Below are positions 1 through 7,425 of a stretch of 37,993 nucleotides of DNA, piece after piece. The notes under the pieces were generated by a model. That model did not search any database. It was not told the origin of the DNA and worked only from the letters and a program-made list of their open reading frames with translations. How positions within the stretch are numbered: the stretch's first letter is position 1; every line of letters begins with the position of its first letter. Origin of the DNA: JAQXGO01 sp045592445 (GTDB lineage Bacteria > Bacillota > Clostridia > UMGS1883 > UMGS1540); contig JAZNUV010000007.1 of NCBI GenBank assembly GCA_045592445.1, positions 1-37,993 of the forward strand. Reading direction: 5' to 3'. A program made the translations under genes and the position numbers.

Positions 1-1
1 C

Positions 2-1064
2 ACTAAAGCCGAAGTAAAAGAAAAGCTGAAAGGGATTGAATTTCAGATTTATTCCGGTACTTTCTCCGATGATAGCGACATTACGATTTATCATCTGGCA
101 AAACAGCTCCTTGATGATAAACTGAACCAAGGCGAAATCAAAGCGCCCACTTTCTATCGCCACTCGGAGACACTGAAAAGACTTGCCCCGGTTTACAACA
201 CACCCTTGCAATCCGTTACAGAAACACAGATCCGCGACTTTTTAAACAGTACCCTGCATTATTCGCAATCTACCGTCGGAAAAAACTATGACCTTTTAAA
301 TCGAACTTTCCGGGAAGCCGTCCGCCGCAAAATCATATCGCAGAATCCTATGGAATATATAAAGAAGCCGCGCTCCAAAAAGGTAACGCCTAAAATCCGT
401 GCATTCACCAAAGGCGAACAAAAAAAAATTTATTTTGGTTTTAGTGGAAAATGATATAAATTACAAAAATCAAATGCTTCTCTCTATTTCGACCGGGCTC
501 CGTATGGGCGAGGTAAACGCCCTACATGTAGAAGATGTCAATCTTAATTTTAACCGTTTGTCTGTAAAGAGAACTATATCGAAAGGCCCTAAAGGCGAAG
601 CTATCTTAAATGATAATACCAAAACCACGGCCGGTACCCGGACCATTTCAATAACACCCGCCGTCCGCAAGCTCCTTCTTTCGTGTATCGGAGATAAAAA
701 AAGCGGGTTAATATTTACGCATAAAGAAAGACTTGTTACGACATCGCAGGTTAACGATCAGTTTAAACGAACATTAAAAAAGTATAGTATCGTAGATGAA
801 ACGATAACCGACGGGAAAATAAATCTTCATTCCCTCCGCCATACCTTTGGCACCCGATGCGCGGAAGCGAATATGCCGCCAAAAGTGTTACAAGAAATCA
901 TGGGACACACTGATATAAGCGTCACAATGAACACTTATTTCTATGCTACCAAGGACTATATGGCAGAGAATATACAGCGCGTGGATGCACTTCTTGAGGC
1001 AGAAGGCTTGACTATAGAAAGTATCTCGTACAATGAAGAAAAACGTCTCCAAAATAATGCATAA
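2..1064 (+). pseudogene. Tyrosine recombinase (integrase) of an integrated element, 5'-partial and frameshifted
   Basis: This is a site-specific integrase of the phage/Tn916-like tyrosine recombinase family, which cuts and rejoins att sites to integrate or excise an element. The reading frame is open from base 2, so the N-terminus lies outside the window. Bases 2-454 encode the SAM-like core-binding region (for example DFLNSTLHYSQSTVGKNYD). The catalytic half lies in the next frame and runs to a stop at 1064. It shows the catalytic Arg in STGLRMGEV, HSLRHTFGTR (His-x-x-Arg), GHTDIS and the nucleophile Tyr in MNTYFYA. The two halves join cleanly at a run of nine A residues (420-428); removing one A restores one continuous protein. 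This is either a true slippage or indel mutation or a homopolymer sequencing error. Element cargo would lie to the left of the window. Family assignment is secure; whether the gene is functional is unknown. Confidence 0.88.
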
Positions 1065-1070
1065 AACCCA

Positions 1071-1090
1071 TAGGCAACATTTAGGCAACA
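1071..1090 (+). repeat. Direct repeat pair TAGGCAACA downstream of the integrase (candidate arm-type sites)
   Basis: Two copies of TAGGCAACA start at 1071 and 1082, an 11-bp period, seven bases after the integrase stop. Short direct repeats phased by one helical turn at the integrase-proximal end are what the N-terminal domain of Tn916/lambda-type integrases binds. The arm-site role is inferred. Similar repeats (TTGACAACAC type) occur near the right end of the window. Confidence 0.5.
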
Positions 1091-1115
1091 CCGCATTACT
1101 AAAAATACCATAATT

Positions 1116-1253
1116 TCAGCATATTTCGCTTGTACGTTCCTGCCCGGGACACCACACGCATTTTAAAGGACAACCCTTTAAAAAAACCGTGGTTCTGATT
1201 CCGTCGCCGTCATGCACCGCGAAACGCTTGATTTCAAAAACTGTTGCTTTCAT
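1116..1253 (-). pseudogene. Glycyl-radical enzyme activase (radical SAM), N-terminal remnant of 45 codons
   Basis: This remnant reads on the minus strand from an ATG at 1253, behind a good GGAGAT ribosome-binding site, to a TGA at 1118-1116. The first 35 residues match the start of GRE activating enzymes: FEIKRFAVHDGDGIRT followed by FLKGCPLKCVWC, which holds the CxxxCxxC cysteines that bind the [4Fe-4S] cluster cleaving S-adenosylmethionine. Family members normally continue with HNPE and run to about 250-300 residues. Here the sequence turns to PGQERTSEIC and stops. The gene begins 76 bases after the stop of the intact GRE on the same strand, the usual enzyme-activase order. The break coincides with the end of the integrase-bearing element, so disruption by insertion is the natural reading. 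The rest of the activase should lie beyond the left edge. Confidence 0.85.
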
Positions 1254-1329
1254 CGTAAATCTCCTTCTATCTGCATTTGAAAAAAACATGCTTTAATCCC
1301 TCAGGAATCTCTAATCCATATTTTTTCTC

Positions 1330-3561
1330 CTATTTTACATTTTCCATCCGCAAAATATATGCATCCTGCTCCGTCCGGCTCATATTGTTCCAAAGGACGT
1401 TCCAACCACACACGCGCACCTGCAGTGTCTGATATTTCTCAGGATGCTCCTGTGCATCCCGCAAAAGTTCCGCATCAAAAATATTAAACTGAATTGATGC
1501 ACCGCCCTTTTGCATATACGTTTCCAAAACTGCGTAGAAAGCCCCAAGCCCATCCTTTCCCTGCACGGATGTCGGATGAAGCATAACATCCAGGCAAAAA
1601 CCGTCAGTACAGATAGCCGTATCAATCTGTGTTGCAGATTGTATAAGCGCCGTAATGCCCTTCCTGTCTGCCCCGGGTGTCGGAGAAGAATTTTTCGAGG
1701 TTTCCTGTCCTGCCATTCTGCCATCGGGCGTAGCTTTTGTAAATTCACCCAAATCAATAAAGTAACGCGCAGAATGTACTTCTAAAGTATGAGGGCCGCC
1801 ATGCGAATTTTTTCTGCCCGCTAAAAGACCGTAGACAAACTGCACAATTGCCGCGGCATATGCATCTGCCTCCGCATCCCCGTTCCCGTATTTATGCGGG
1901 CATGCAAGCGCTTTCGCCCGGAGCGTTTCATAGCCTTCCCAATTTTTATCAAGTGCATCTTTCATTTCGGAAAGTGTGACTGTTTTTTCATCATAACAAA
2001 GTGTCTTTACCGCCATGAGCGCATCCACCGCCGTACCGAGTCCGTTTACAGTTACATTTGTTGTATTGAATTTTACACCGCAATCCAATGCATCCTGCAT
2101 CTTTTCCATACAGGACTCGCAAGTGGTCGAATACAAAATTGCAGGGTTAATTTCAGCAATTCTTGTTTCCAATTTATGAATGACGTTCAGAAGGGTACAG
2201 GTTATGTTTTCAAGCTGACAAAGATATGCCTGATAAAACTTTTCAAACGTATCCAGAGTTTTTAGTGTTCCTGTTTGTAAACCGATTTGTTCATTGGCAA
2301 CAGTATCAAAACCATTGTCAAATACATAGGGAACTGCATTTAATAGGTTTATCGTAGTTCCCGATATACCCACGGTCCCTTTTGTTTTATACTCATAGCA
2401 ACCGCTTATGACGTTCTCTACCGCCTCTTCATACGTTGCGACTCTTGCCATCAATGCCTTTGTAATCACTTCATCATTGCAAAAAACAATGCTGCTGATA
2501 CCGTGACGAATCATCTCAAGTGCTTTTAAGATAAAGTCACGCGGCGTGGAAGGGCTATATTTAATCTGAATTTTCGGGTTATAAATGCCGAGCTTATCAT
2601 AAACATCTAAAATGATATAGGAAAGTTTATTTACCTTTGTTGTTCCATCCACATTTCTGCCGCCAAGATACATAGGTTGCCCCCAATAATTGCCAATCGC
2701 GGTCCATTGCATCAGAAAATATCCGATAAACTCAGCAATTTCTTCTTCTGTAAACGTACCGTTTTCAATATCCTTTTTGAAAAACGGATAGAGTGTTGAA
2801 TCGAGTCCATGCCCGAGGGAACGCACCTGATATTGACCGGGTCCTTCGGAAAGCATAAAGTAAATATAGATAAGCTGCAATGCATCAAATGTATTTTGGG
2901 GTGCGCCGTCCCTTAGATTTTGGAGACAGGCAGCGATGCGCGGTGCTTTTTCAAAATCCTTGCCTTTTGCATATTGATACAAGCGGTCTAAAAGTCGAAG
3001 AATGGATTCGTATTCAATTTTGACAGCTTCAAAAAAAGCGGTCTGCTTCGGTGTTGGATTTTCTATTTTTGCATAACAAGCTTTTGCCCGTTCCAAAAGG
3101 CCGGGAAAGCCAAGCTGCATAATGGAATCCCAATCCGGAACAGTGTGTGAAAAATCCAAACCTGTGCTTCCCGATCCCGATTTTGTATATAATTTTTTAA
3201 TTTCCATTTCTTCGGGAAACGCCGCGTATACTTCCTCAGACCAATCGCCAAGCGTTCTTTTGGAAACCAGCCACGGATTCCATGTATATATCCCGATAAA
3301 ATAGTCCCTTTCATTCACATCAATTCTTGTATTATCCAAAACAAAAGCAAAGGTTTTTGCCTTTTGAATCGGATGCGGCTCATTTACCATGGTTTTTGCC
3401 AGAGCCTGAGCGCCCGCTTCAATTTCCGCGTCGGAAAGACCGGTGGTTTCATCATACTCATAGCCGTGATATGTCCATCTTAAAAACGGATTAAAGGGTT
3501 TACTCGGGTCATGATATTTTCTCTCAATATTCTCTCTGTCTTTGGTCAGTGTTTTAAACAT
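1330..3561 (-). CDS. Glycyl radical enzyme, PFL-like, function unassigned
   Basis: This is a glycyl radical enzyme of the pyruvate formate-lyase/diol dehydratase superfamily, about 743 residues, complete. The C-terminal glycyl-radical site reads VRVCGWNVLW, with Gly about residue 719; Trp replaces the usual Tyr of the RVxGY signature. The active-site loop reads SGCYEYKTKG, with the thiyl Cys about 388 and a Glu two residues on, as in GCVE-type dehydratases and decarboxylases rather than the CC pair of true formate-lyase. I cannot assign a substrate. The start at 3561 is preferred: it has an AAGGGG site, and a predicted promoter puts transcript start at about 3587, too close to the longer ATG at 3585. 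A truncated activase gene follows, and a divergent AraC regulator precedes it. Without an activase the enzyme cannot acquire its radical. Confidence 0.93.
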   Translation of the reverse strand: MFKTLTKDRENIERKYHDPSKPFNPFLRWTYHGYEYDETTGLSDAEIEAGAQALAKTMVNEPHPIQKAKTFAFVLDNTRIDVNERDYFIGIYTWNPWLVSKRTLGDWSEEVYAAFPEEMEIKKLYTKSGSGSTGLDFSHTVPDWDSIMQLGFPGLLERAKACYAKIENPTPKQTAFFEAVKIEYESILRLLDRLYQYAKGKDFEKAPRIAACLQNLRDGAPQNTFDALQLIYIYFMLSEGPGQYQVRSLGHGLDSTLYPFFKKDIENGTFTEEEIAEFIGYFLMQWTAIGNYWGQPMYLGGRNVDGTTKVNKLSYIILDVYDKLGIYNPKIQIKYSPSTPRDFILKALEMIRHGISSIVFCNDEVITKALMARVATYEEAVENVISGCYEYKTKGTVGISGTTINLLNAVPYVFDNGFDTVANEQIGLQTGTLKTLDTFEKFYQAYLCQLENITCTLLNVIHKLETRIAEINPAILYSTTCESCMEKMQDALDCGVKFNTTNVTVNGLGTAVDALMAVKTLCYDEKTVTLSEMKDALDKNWEGYETLRAKALACPHKYGNGDAEADAYAAAIVQFVYGLLAGRKNSHGGPHTLEVHSARYFIDLGEFTKATPDGRMAGQETSKNSSPTPGADRKGITALIQSATQIDTAICTDGFCLDVMLHPTSVQGKDGLGAFYAVLETYMQKGGASIQFNIFDAELLRDAQEHPEKYQTLQVRVCGWNVLWNNMSRTEQDAYILRMENVK

Positions 3562-3593
3562 TTTTCCACACCCCTTTGCTTTCATTATATTCT

Positions 3594-3622
3594 TTTATAA
3601 TTGAAAAGCAATAACAATTCAA
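3594..3622 (-). promoter_or_regulatory. Sigma-A-like promoter of the glycyl radical enzyme operon
   Basis: On the minus strand, -35 TTGAAT (3622-3617), a 17-bp spacer and -10 TATAAA (3599-3594) predict a transcript start near 3587. It lies in the 117-bp intergenic region shared with the divergent araC-type gene, where that regulator probably binds. Confidence 0.6.
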
Positions 3623-3628
3623 AAATAC

Positions 3629-3657
3629 TTGACTAAATCAAAACAAAAGTTTATAAT
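3629..3657 (+). promoter_or_regulatory. Sigma-A-like promoter of the AraC-type regulator
   Basis: TTGACT (3629-3634), a 17-bp spacer and TATAAT (3652-3657) lie 17 bases before the regulator's start codon. The promoter is back-to-back with the GRE promoter, a layout that lets one bound regulator control both directions. Confidence 0.65.
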
Positions 3658-3674
3658 GAAAACGAGGTGAGCAT

Positions 3675-4457
3675 ATGAAAAATTTTATGCAGTACAATTT
3701 TACCATTGAAAGAATTTGTTACATCTGCTTTGTTCCACCCGGGAAAGGGTCCATCGTGCATCGAAACCGCGCAAACCACGGCCTGGCGCTTCATATCGGT
3801 GGGGATAAAATCTATCGGTTTGAAGGCGGACCATCACTGCCTGTTCGAACAAACGATATTATTTTTATGCCAAAAGATTCCAATTATGATGTTTCTTCGT
3901 CGGAACCCGGTGCATGCTATGCCATAAACTTTGATATTACGGGGCCTGTTTCCTTCGCACCCTTTGTATTTAGCCCCAAAAATGTAAATACAATATTAGA
4001 ACACTTCAAAACTGCAGAAAAAACCTGGAAGAAAAAAAACATTAGTTTTGAACTCAAGTGCAAGGCGGAGCTTTATAACATTTTATATGCACTGCAAAAG
4101 GACTTCTTTTTGTCGTATATACCGACTGAAAAAATCAAGTTGATTGAGCCCGCCGTAGAATACATCCATAAAAACTATACAAAGGAGGCTTTGCAGGTCG
4201 CATCGCTTGCTGAAATGTGCAACATTACCCCCGAATATTTCCGCGCTGTTTTCAAAAGCATTTACGGTACATCTCCCATTTTGTATATTAACAATCTGAA
4301 AATCACGTATGCCAAGGAGCTTCTTTCCTCGAATCTCTATCCGGTTACGGAGGTCGCTTTTGCATCCGGTTTTAATGACACCAGCCATTTTAGCCGTGAA
4401 TTTAAGAAAGTGACGGGGTATGCCCCGTCACAATTCAAAAAGCAAAGGATTATTTAA
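3675..4457 (+). CDS. AraC-family transcriptional regulator
   Basis: A cytoplasmic DNA-binding regulator of 260 residues. Residues 1 to about 130 look like a cupin-type effector-binding domain (for example GDKIYRFEGGPSLPVRTNDIIF). The last 95 or so residues form the double helix-turn-helix of the AraC/XylS family, with ALQVASLAEMCNITPEYF and the second-helix signature EVAFASGFNDTSHFSREFKK followed by GYAPSQF. The start ATG follows a GAGGTGAGC site. It is divergent from the GRE gene, so it most likely activates the GRE operon in response to the enzyme's substrate; the effector is unknown. Its 3' end overlaps the convergent aminotransferase gene by eight bases. Confidence 0.92.
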   Translation: MKNFMQYNFTIERICYICFVPPGKGSIVHRNRANHGLALHIGGDKIYRFEGGPSLPVRTNDIIFMPKDSNYDVSSSEPGACYAINFDITGPVSFAPFVFSPKNVNTILEHFKTAEKTWKKKNISFELKCKAELYNILYALQKDFFLSYIPTEKIKLIEPAVEYIHKNYTKEALQVASLAEMCNITPEYFRAVFKSIYGTSPILYINNLKITYAKELLSSNLYPVTEVAFASGFNDTSHFSREFKKVTGYAPSQFKKQRII

Positions 4458-5514
4458 CTGCTACGCGCCAACCGAATGTATCAGGGAGCGCACCCGTTTG
4501 AATCCCCGTTACTGTATCATACAATTTCTGGCTGATTGTGCCGATTTTACCGTCACCAATTGTAAATACATCGTCTTTAAAGCGAAGCTTGCCGACAGGT
4601 GAAATAACTGCTGCCGTTCCTGTGCCAAATACCTCTTCCAAGGTACCGTCCGCCTGTGCCTTGAGGATTTCCGCAATATCAATTTTTCTTTCTTCCGTTT
4701 CAAGTCCCCAGCTTCTGCAAAGTTGCAGCACGGAATCGCGTGTGATACCGGGCAGAATGCTTCCGTTTAACATCGGCGTTACAATTTTGCCGTTTATTTT
4801 AAAGAAAATGTTCATTGCGCCGACTTCTTCAATGTATTTTCTCTCTACTCCGTCAAGCCACAGAACCTGTGAATACCCGTCGTTATGTGCCTTTACCTGA
4901 CCTGCCAGGCTAACGGCGTAGTTGCCGCCCGTTTTAGCAAAGCCCATTCCGCCGCGTACCGCGCGTACATATTCATCCTCAATCCAGATGCCGACAGGCT
5001 CAAGGCCATTTTTATAGTACGCACCGCTGGGCGACAGGATGATAATAAAGAGATAGGTCTTTGACGGTGCTACACCCAAAAACTCATCAGTTGCAATAAT
5101 AAACGGACGAATGTAGAGTGCTGTACCCGGTTCTGTGGGTACCCAATCACTATCAATATCCACAACCGCCTTTACTGCTTCCACAAAATATTCCTCGGGT
5201 AATTCAGGAATGCAGAGACGTTCATTTGTTTTATTGGTACGTTTTGCATTCATGTCCGGGCGGAACAAGTATGTTTTGCCGTCAGCACCCTTATATGCTT
5301 TAAGCCCTTCAAACATTTCCTGCCCGTAATGGAATACCATTGCGGACGGCTCAAGCTCCAATTTGCGATACGGTTCAATCGAAGCATCATGCCAGCCTTT
5401 CCCTTCTGTATAGCGCATGATGAACATGTGATCAGTAAAAATTCTGCCGAAACCCAGATTATGCATATCCGGCTTTTCTTTCGGCGTTGTCGTTCTCGTT
5501 ACTTTGATTTCCAT
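4450..5514 (-). CDS. ilvE: Branched-chain amino acid aminotransferase (class IV PLP enzyme)
   Basis: It interconverts leucine, isoleucine and valine with their 2-oxo acids using 2-oxoglutarate/glutamate, the last step of branched-chain amino acid synthesis. The 354-residue protein matches the larger BCAT class: N-terminal EIKVTRTTTPKEKPD, FGRIFTDHMF, YRKLELEPSAMVFHYGQ, then GMGFAKTGGNYAVSL, where the Lys should carry pyridoxal phosphate. GTGTAAVISPVG near the C-terminus is also typical. The chosen ATG at 5514 has AAAGGA nine bases upstream; longer in-frame starts lack such a site and extend past the usual family N-terminus. It stands alone, convergent with the AraC regulator and divergent from the FHA gene. 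Confidence 0.95.
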   Translation of the reverse strand: MEIKVTRTTTPKEKPDMHNLGFGRIFTDHMFIMRYTEGKGWHDASIEPYRKLELEPSAMVFHYGQEMFEGLKAYKGADGKTYLFRPDMNAKRTNKTNERLCIPELPEEYFVEAVKAVVDIDSDWVPTEPGTALYIRPFIIATDEFLGVAPSKTYLFIIILSPSGAYYKNGLEPVGIWIEDEYVRAVRGGMGFAKTGGNYAVSLAGQVKAHNDGYSQVLWLDGVERKYIEEVGAMNIFFKINGKIVTPMLNGSILPGITRDSVLQLCRSWGLETEERKIDIAEILKAQADGTLEEVFGTGTAAVISPVGKLRFKDDVFTIGDGKIGTISQKLYDTVTGIQTGALPDTFGWRVAVK

Positions 5515-5554
5515 ATTTTCCATTCCTTTCGCGTATATTCGTATATCTTTTTTT

Positions 5555-5583
5555 ATTATACATGCATCAGGCAAAAAAATCCA
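5555..5583 (-). promoter_or_regulatory. Candidate promoter of the aminotransferase gene
   Basis: Minus-strand TATAAT (5560-5555) lies 17 bases downstream of TGGATT (5583-5578), a poor -35 box. The -10 box is good and it sits about 40 bases before the chosen start codon. Confidence 0.4.
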
Positions 5584-5611
5584 GTATTTTTTGAAAATTT
5601 TTACACAAAAA

Positions 5612-5640
5612 TTGCATTTTTTTTCCTTCTATGATATACT
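5612..5640 (+). promoter_or_regulatory. Promoter of the FHA-SEDS-PBP operon
   Basis: TTGCAT (5612-5617), a 17-bp spacer and TATACT (5635-5640) lie 37 bases before the FHA start, in an AT-rich region divergent from the aminotransferase promoter. Confidence 0.55.
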
Positions 5641-5677
5641 AAGCTTGAAAATCATTGTTGCGTAAAGGAGTTTTTTT

Positions 5678-6133
5678 ATGTCTCTTAATATCATTGCGCG
5701 TCTTTTGTCCTATGTATTTGTACTTGTCATATACATGTTTATTATTAAAATTATCCAAATGGTCGGACAGGATATTGAGGTTATGCGCCGCAGGAAAAGC
5801 AGTGAGATTGCGGCACACACCTACATTAAACTTTTAAATTTGCGCCATACGCTTGATTTTGCCGTGGATGAAAACTATCCCTTGGAGCATGATATGACGC
5901 TCGGCAGAAGTGGCCGTTGTGAAATTTGTATTGATGACCCCTTCCTTTCGCAAAAACATTCTGCCTTTTTATGGAGGGACGGTACCTGCTATCTGCAAGA
6001 TGCAGGCAGTACAAACGGTACATTTTTAAATGAAAAAAAGGTGGAGGGTGACCCGATTGAGCTTTTAAATGGCGATAAAATTGAGGTCGGGCAGCTTACC
6101 TTTATTTTTGTAACGGAGGAAAGGAAATCATGA
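5678..6133 (+). CDS. Membrane-anchored FHA-domain protein
   Basis: A 151-residue protein with one N-terminal membrane segment (about residues 7-28, LLSYVFVLVIYMFIIKIIQM) and a cytoplasmic forkhead-associated domain (about 70-145). FHA domains bind phosphothreonine peptides. The key residues are visible: LGRSGRCEICIDDPFLSQKH (the Gly-Arg and Ser-x-x-His pair) and DAGSTNGTFLN. The start follows AAAGGAG. Its stop overlaps the next start (ATGA), so the two are translationally coupled. By analogy with actinobacterial clusters in which FHA proteins sit beside rodA and pbpA, it probably links Ser/Thr kinase signalling to wall synthesis. No kinase gene lies in this window. Confidence 0.9.
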   Translation: MSLNIIARLLSYVFVLVIYMFIIKIIQMVGQDIEVMRRRKSSEIAAHTYIKLLNLRHTLDFAVDENYPLEHDMTLGRSGRCEICIDDPFLSQKHSAFLWRDGTCYLQDAGSTNGTFLNEKKVEGDPIELLNGDKIEVGQLTFIFVTEERKS

Positions 6134-7425
6134 CAAGGCTACGAAAACTCTCTCCGCTTTTAATGGTTATTTTTGCAAATCTCTTGGGCTTCGGCATTCT
6201 TTTTCTCAAAAGCAATACAGCAGTTTTGGAAAACTTATACTATCCGCTTGCCCTTTTGGCCATTGTGTTGATTGCATACATGTGCATTATCTTTTTTTCA
6301 ATGGGAGACGAATATTTATTTTTAATTGTGTCCATGCTGCTCACGATTGGCATTATCACGCTTTTTCGTCTTGATCATGCGCAGGCAATCCGCCAGATTA
6401 TATGGTTCTATGTAGGCATGACAATCTTTTTTGTGCTTTATGTAATCTATCGGCGCGCCTCGTTTTGGGGAGAATTGTTTCCCGCCTACGCGTTTTCTGC
6501 CTTTTGCCTCTTTGTTGCTACACTGTTGTTCGGGCGTGAAAGCGGCGGTGCCAAAAACTGGCTCTTTGGCTTTCAGCCTTCCGAGCCGATTAAGATTTTG
6601 TTTATCTTAGGTCTTTCTGCTCTCTTTACTGCCCCCTACGAAAGCGACCATGAAAAAATATTTTCTTTTTTTGATAACCATATTCCCTTTCTATCCCGCG
6701 CCGTGCGTTGGGTTTTCAGGCTTTTTGACAACCCCGTCGGCCGCCAAATCCTGATTATGGCGTATGCATACATGCATATCGGCTTTTTGGTTTTGCAGCG
6801 GGAGTGGGGGTCTGCGCTTTTATACTTTTTAATTTACTTTGTTATGCAGTTTGTGTTTGAGGGTAAATACTACTTTGTGCTCCTGAATGTTTTTCTCTGC
6901 TCATGCGGCGGGCTTTTAGGCTATAAGTTTATGACGCATATCAGGCAGCGCGTTGCCATCTGGCGCGACCCTTTTTCTGACCCCTCCGCCCTGGGCTACC
7001 AAATTGTACAGTCACTCTACGCCATGAGCGCGGGCGGCTTTACGGGTGCGGGCATCGGGCAGGGGCATCCCGAATATGTGCCTGTTGTCACAAGCGATTT
7101 CATTTTTTCCGCCATCTACGAAGAACTCGGCATGCTCGGCGCCGTCGGCGTAGTGCTCCTATTCTTTCTTCTTGTCTATCGTGGCATCAAGATTTCTCTG
7201 ATGGTGAAAAATCCGTTTAACAAAGCTGTGGCACTCGGAATTGCTATTATGTTCGGCTTTCAGACACTGATTATCATTGGCGGTGTCACAAAGCTTATTC
7301 CCCTAACGGGCATCACCCTCCCCTTTATGAGTGCGGGCGGCAGTTCCTTGGCAACCTCGTTTGCCTCACTTGCCATTTTGCAGGCAATTTCAGGAAGAAC
7401 GGAGGACGTATCGGATGACATTTAA
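6130..7425 (+). CDS. SEDS-family peptidoglycan glycosyltransferase (FtsW/RodA/SpoVE)
   Basis: An integral membrane protein of 431 residues with about ten predicted membrane segments. SEDS proteins polymerise lipid II into glycan strands together with a class B PBP. Family signatures seen are GGAKNWLFGFQPSEPIKI, REWGSALLYFLIYFVMQF, the catalytic-loop region WRDPFSDPSALGYQIVQSL, SAGGFTGAGIGQG and the C-terminal ITLPFMSAGGSSL. It overlaps the FHA gene by four bases and the PBP gene by eleven, so all three are likely co-translated. I cannot say from sequence alone whether the pair serves elongation (RodA) or division (FtsW); the FHA-rodA-pbpA order favours RodA. Confidence 0.95.
   Translation: MTRLRKLSPLLMVIFANLLGFGILFLKSNTAVLENLYYPLALLAIVLIAYMCIIFFSMGDEYLFLIVSMLLTIGIITLFRLDHAQAIRQIIWFYVGMTIFFVLYVIYRRASFWGELFPAYAFSAFCLFVATLLFGRESGGAKNWLFGFQPSEPIKILFILGLSALFTAPYESDHEKIFSFFDNHIPFLSRAVRWVFRLFDNPVGRQILIMAYAYMHIGFLVLQREWGSALLYFLIYFVMQFVFEGKYYFVLLNVFLCSCGGLLGYKFMTHIRQRVAIWRDPFSDPSALGYQIVQSLYAMSAGGFTGAGIGQGHPEYVPVVTSDFIFSAIYEELGMLGAVGVVLLFFLLVYRGIKISLMVKNPFNKAVALGIAIMFGFQTLIIIGGVTKLIPLTGITLPFMSAGGSSLATSFASLAILQAISGRTEDVSDDI

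Noticed and set aside
1135..1160. CCCGGGACACCA near the element end looks like the 3' end of a tRNA, a common integration site.
   Set aside because: No T-arm or acceptor stem can be built upstream of it, and on the minus strand the same bases encode the activase CVWC region.
1894..2265. Plus-strand open frame of 123 codons inside the GRE gene.
   Set aside because: Antisense shadow of a well-conserved enzyme, with no ribosome-binding site or family signature.
5515..5677. Possible T-box or BCAA-responsive leader before the aminotransferase.
   Set aside because: The region is simple AT-rich sequence shared with a divergent promoter; no specifier loop or T-box core sequence is visible.
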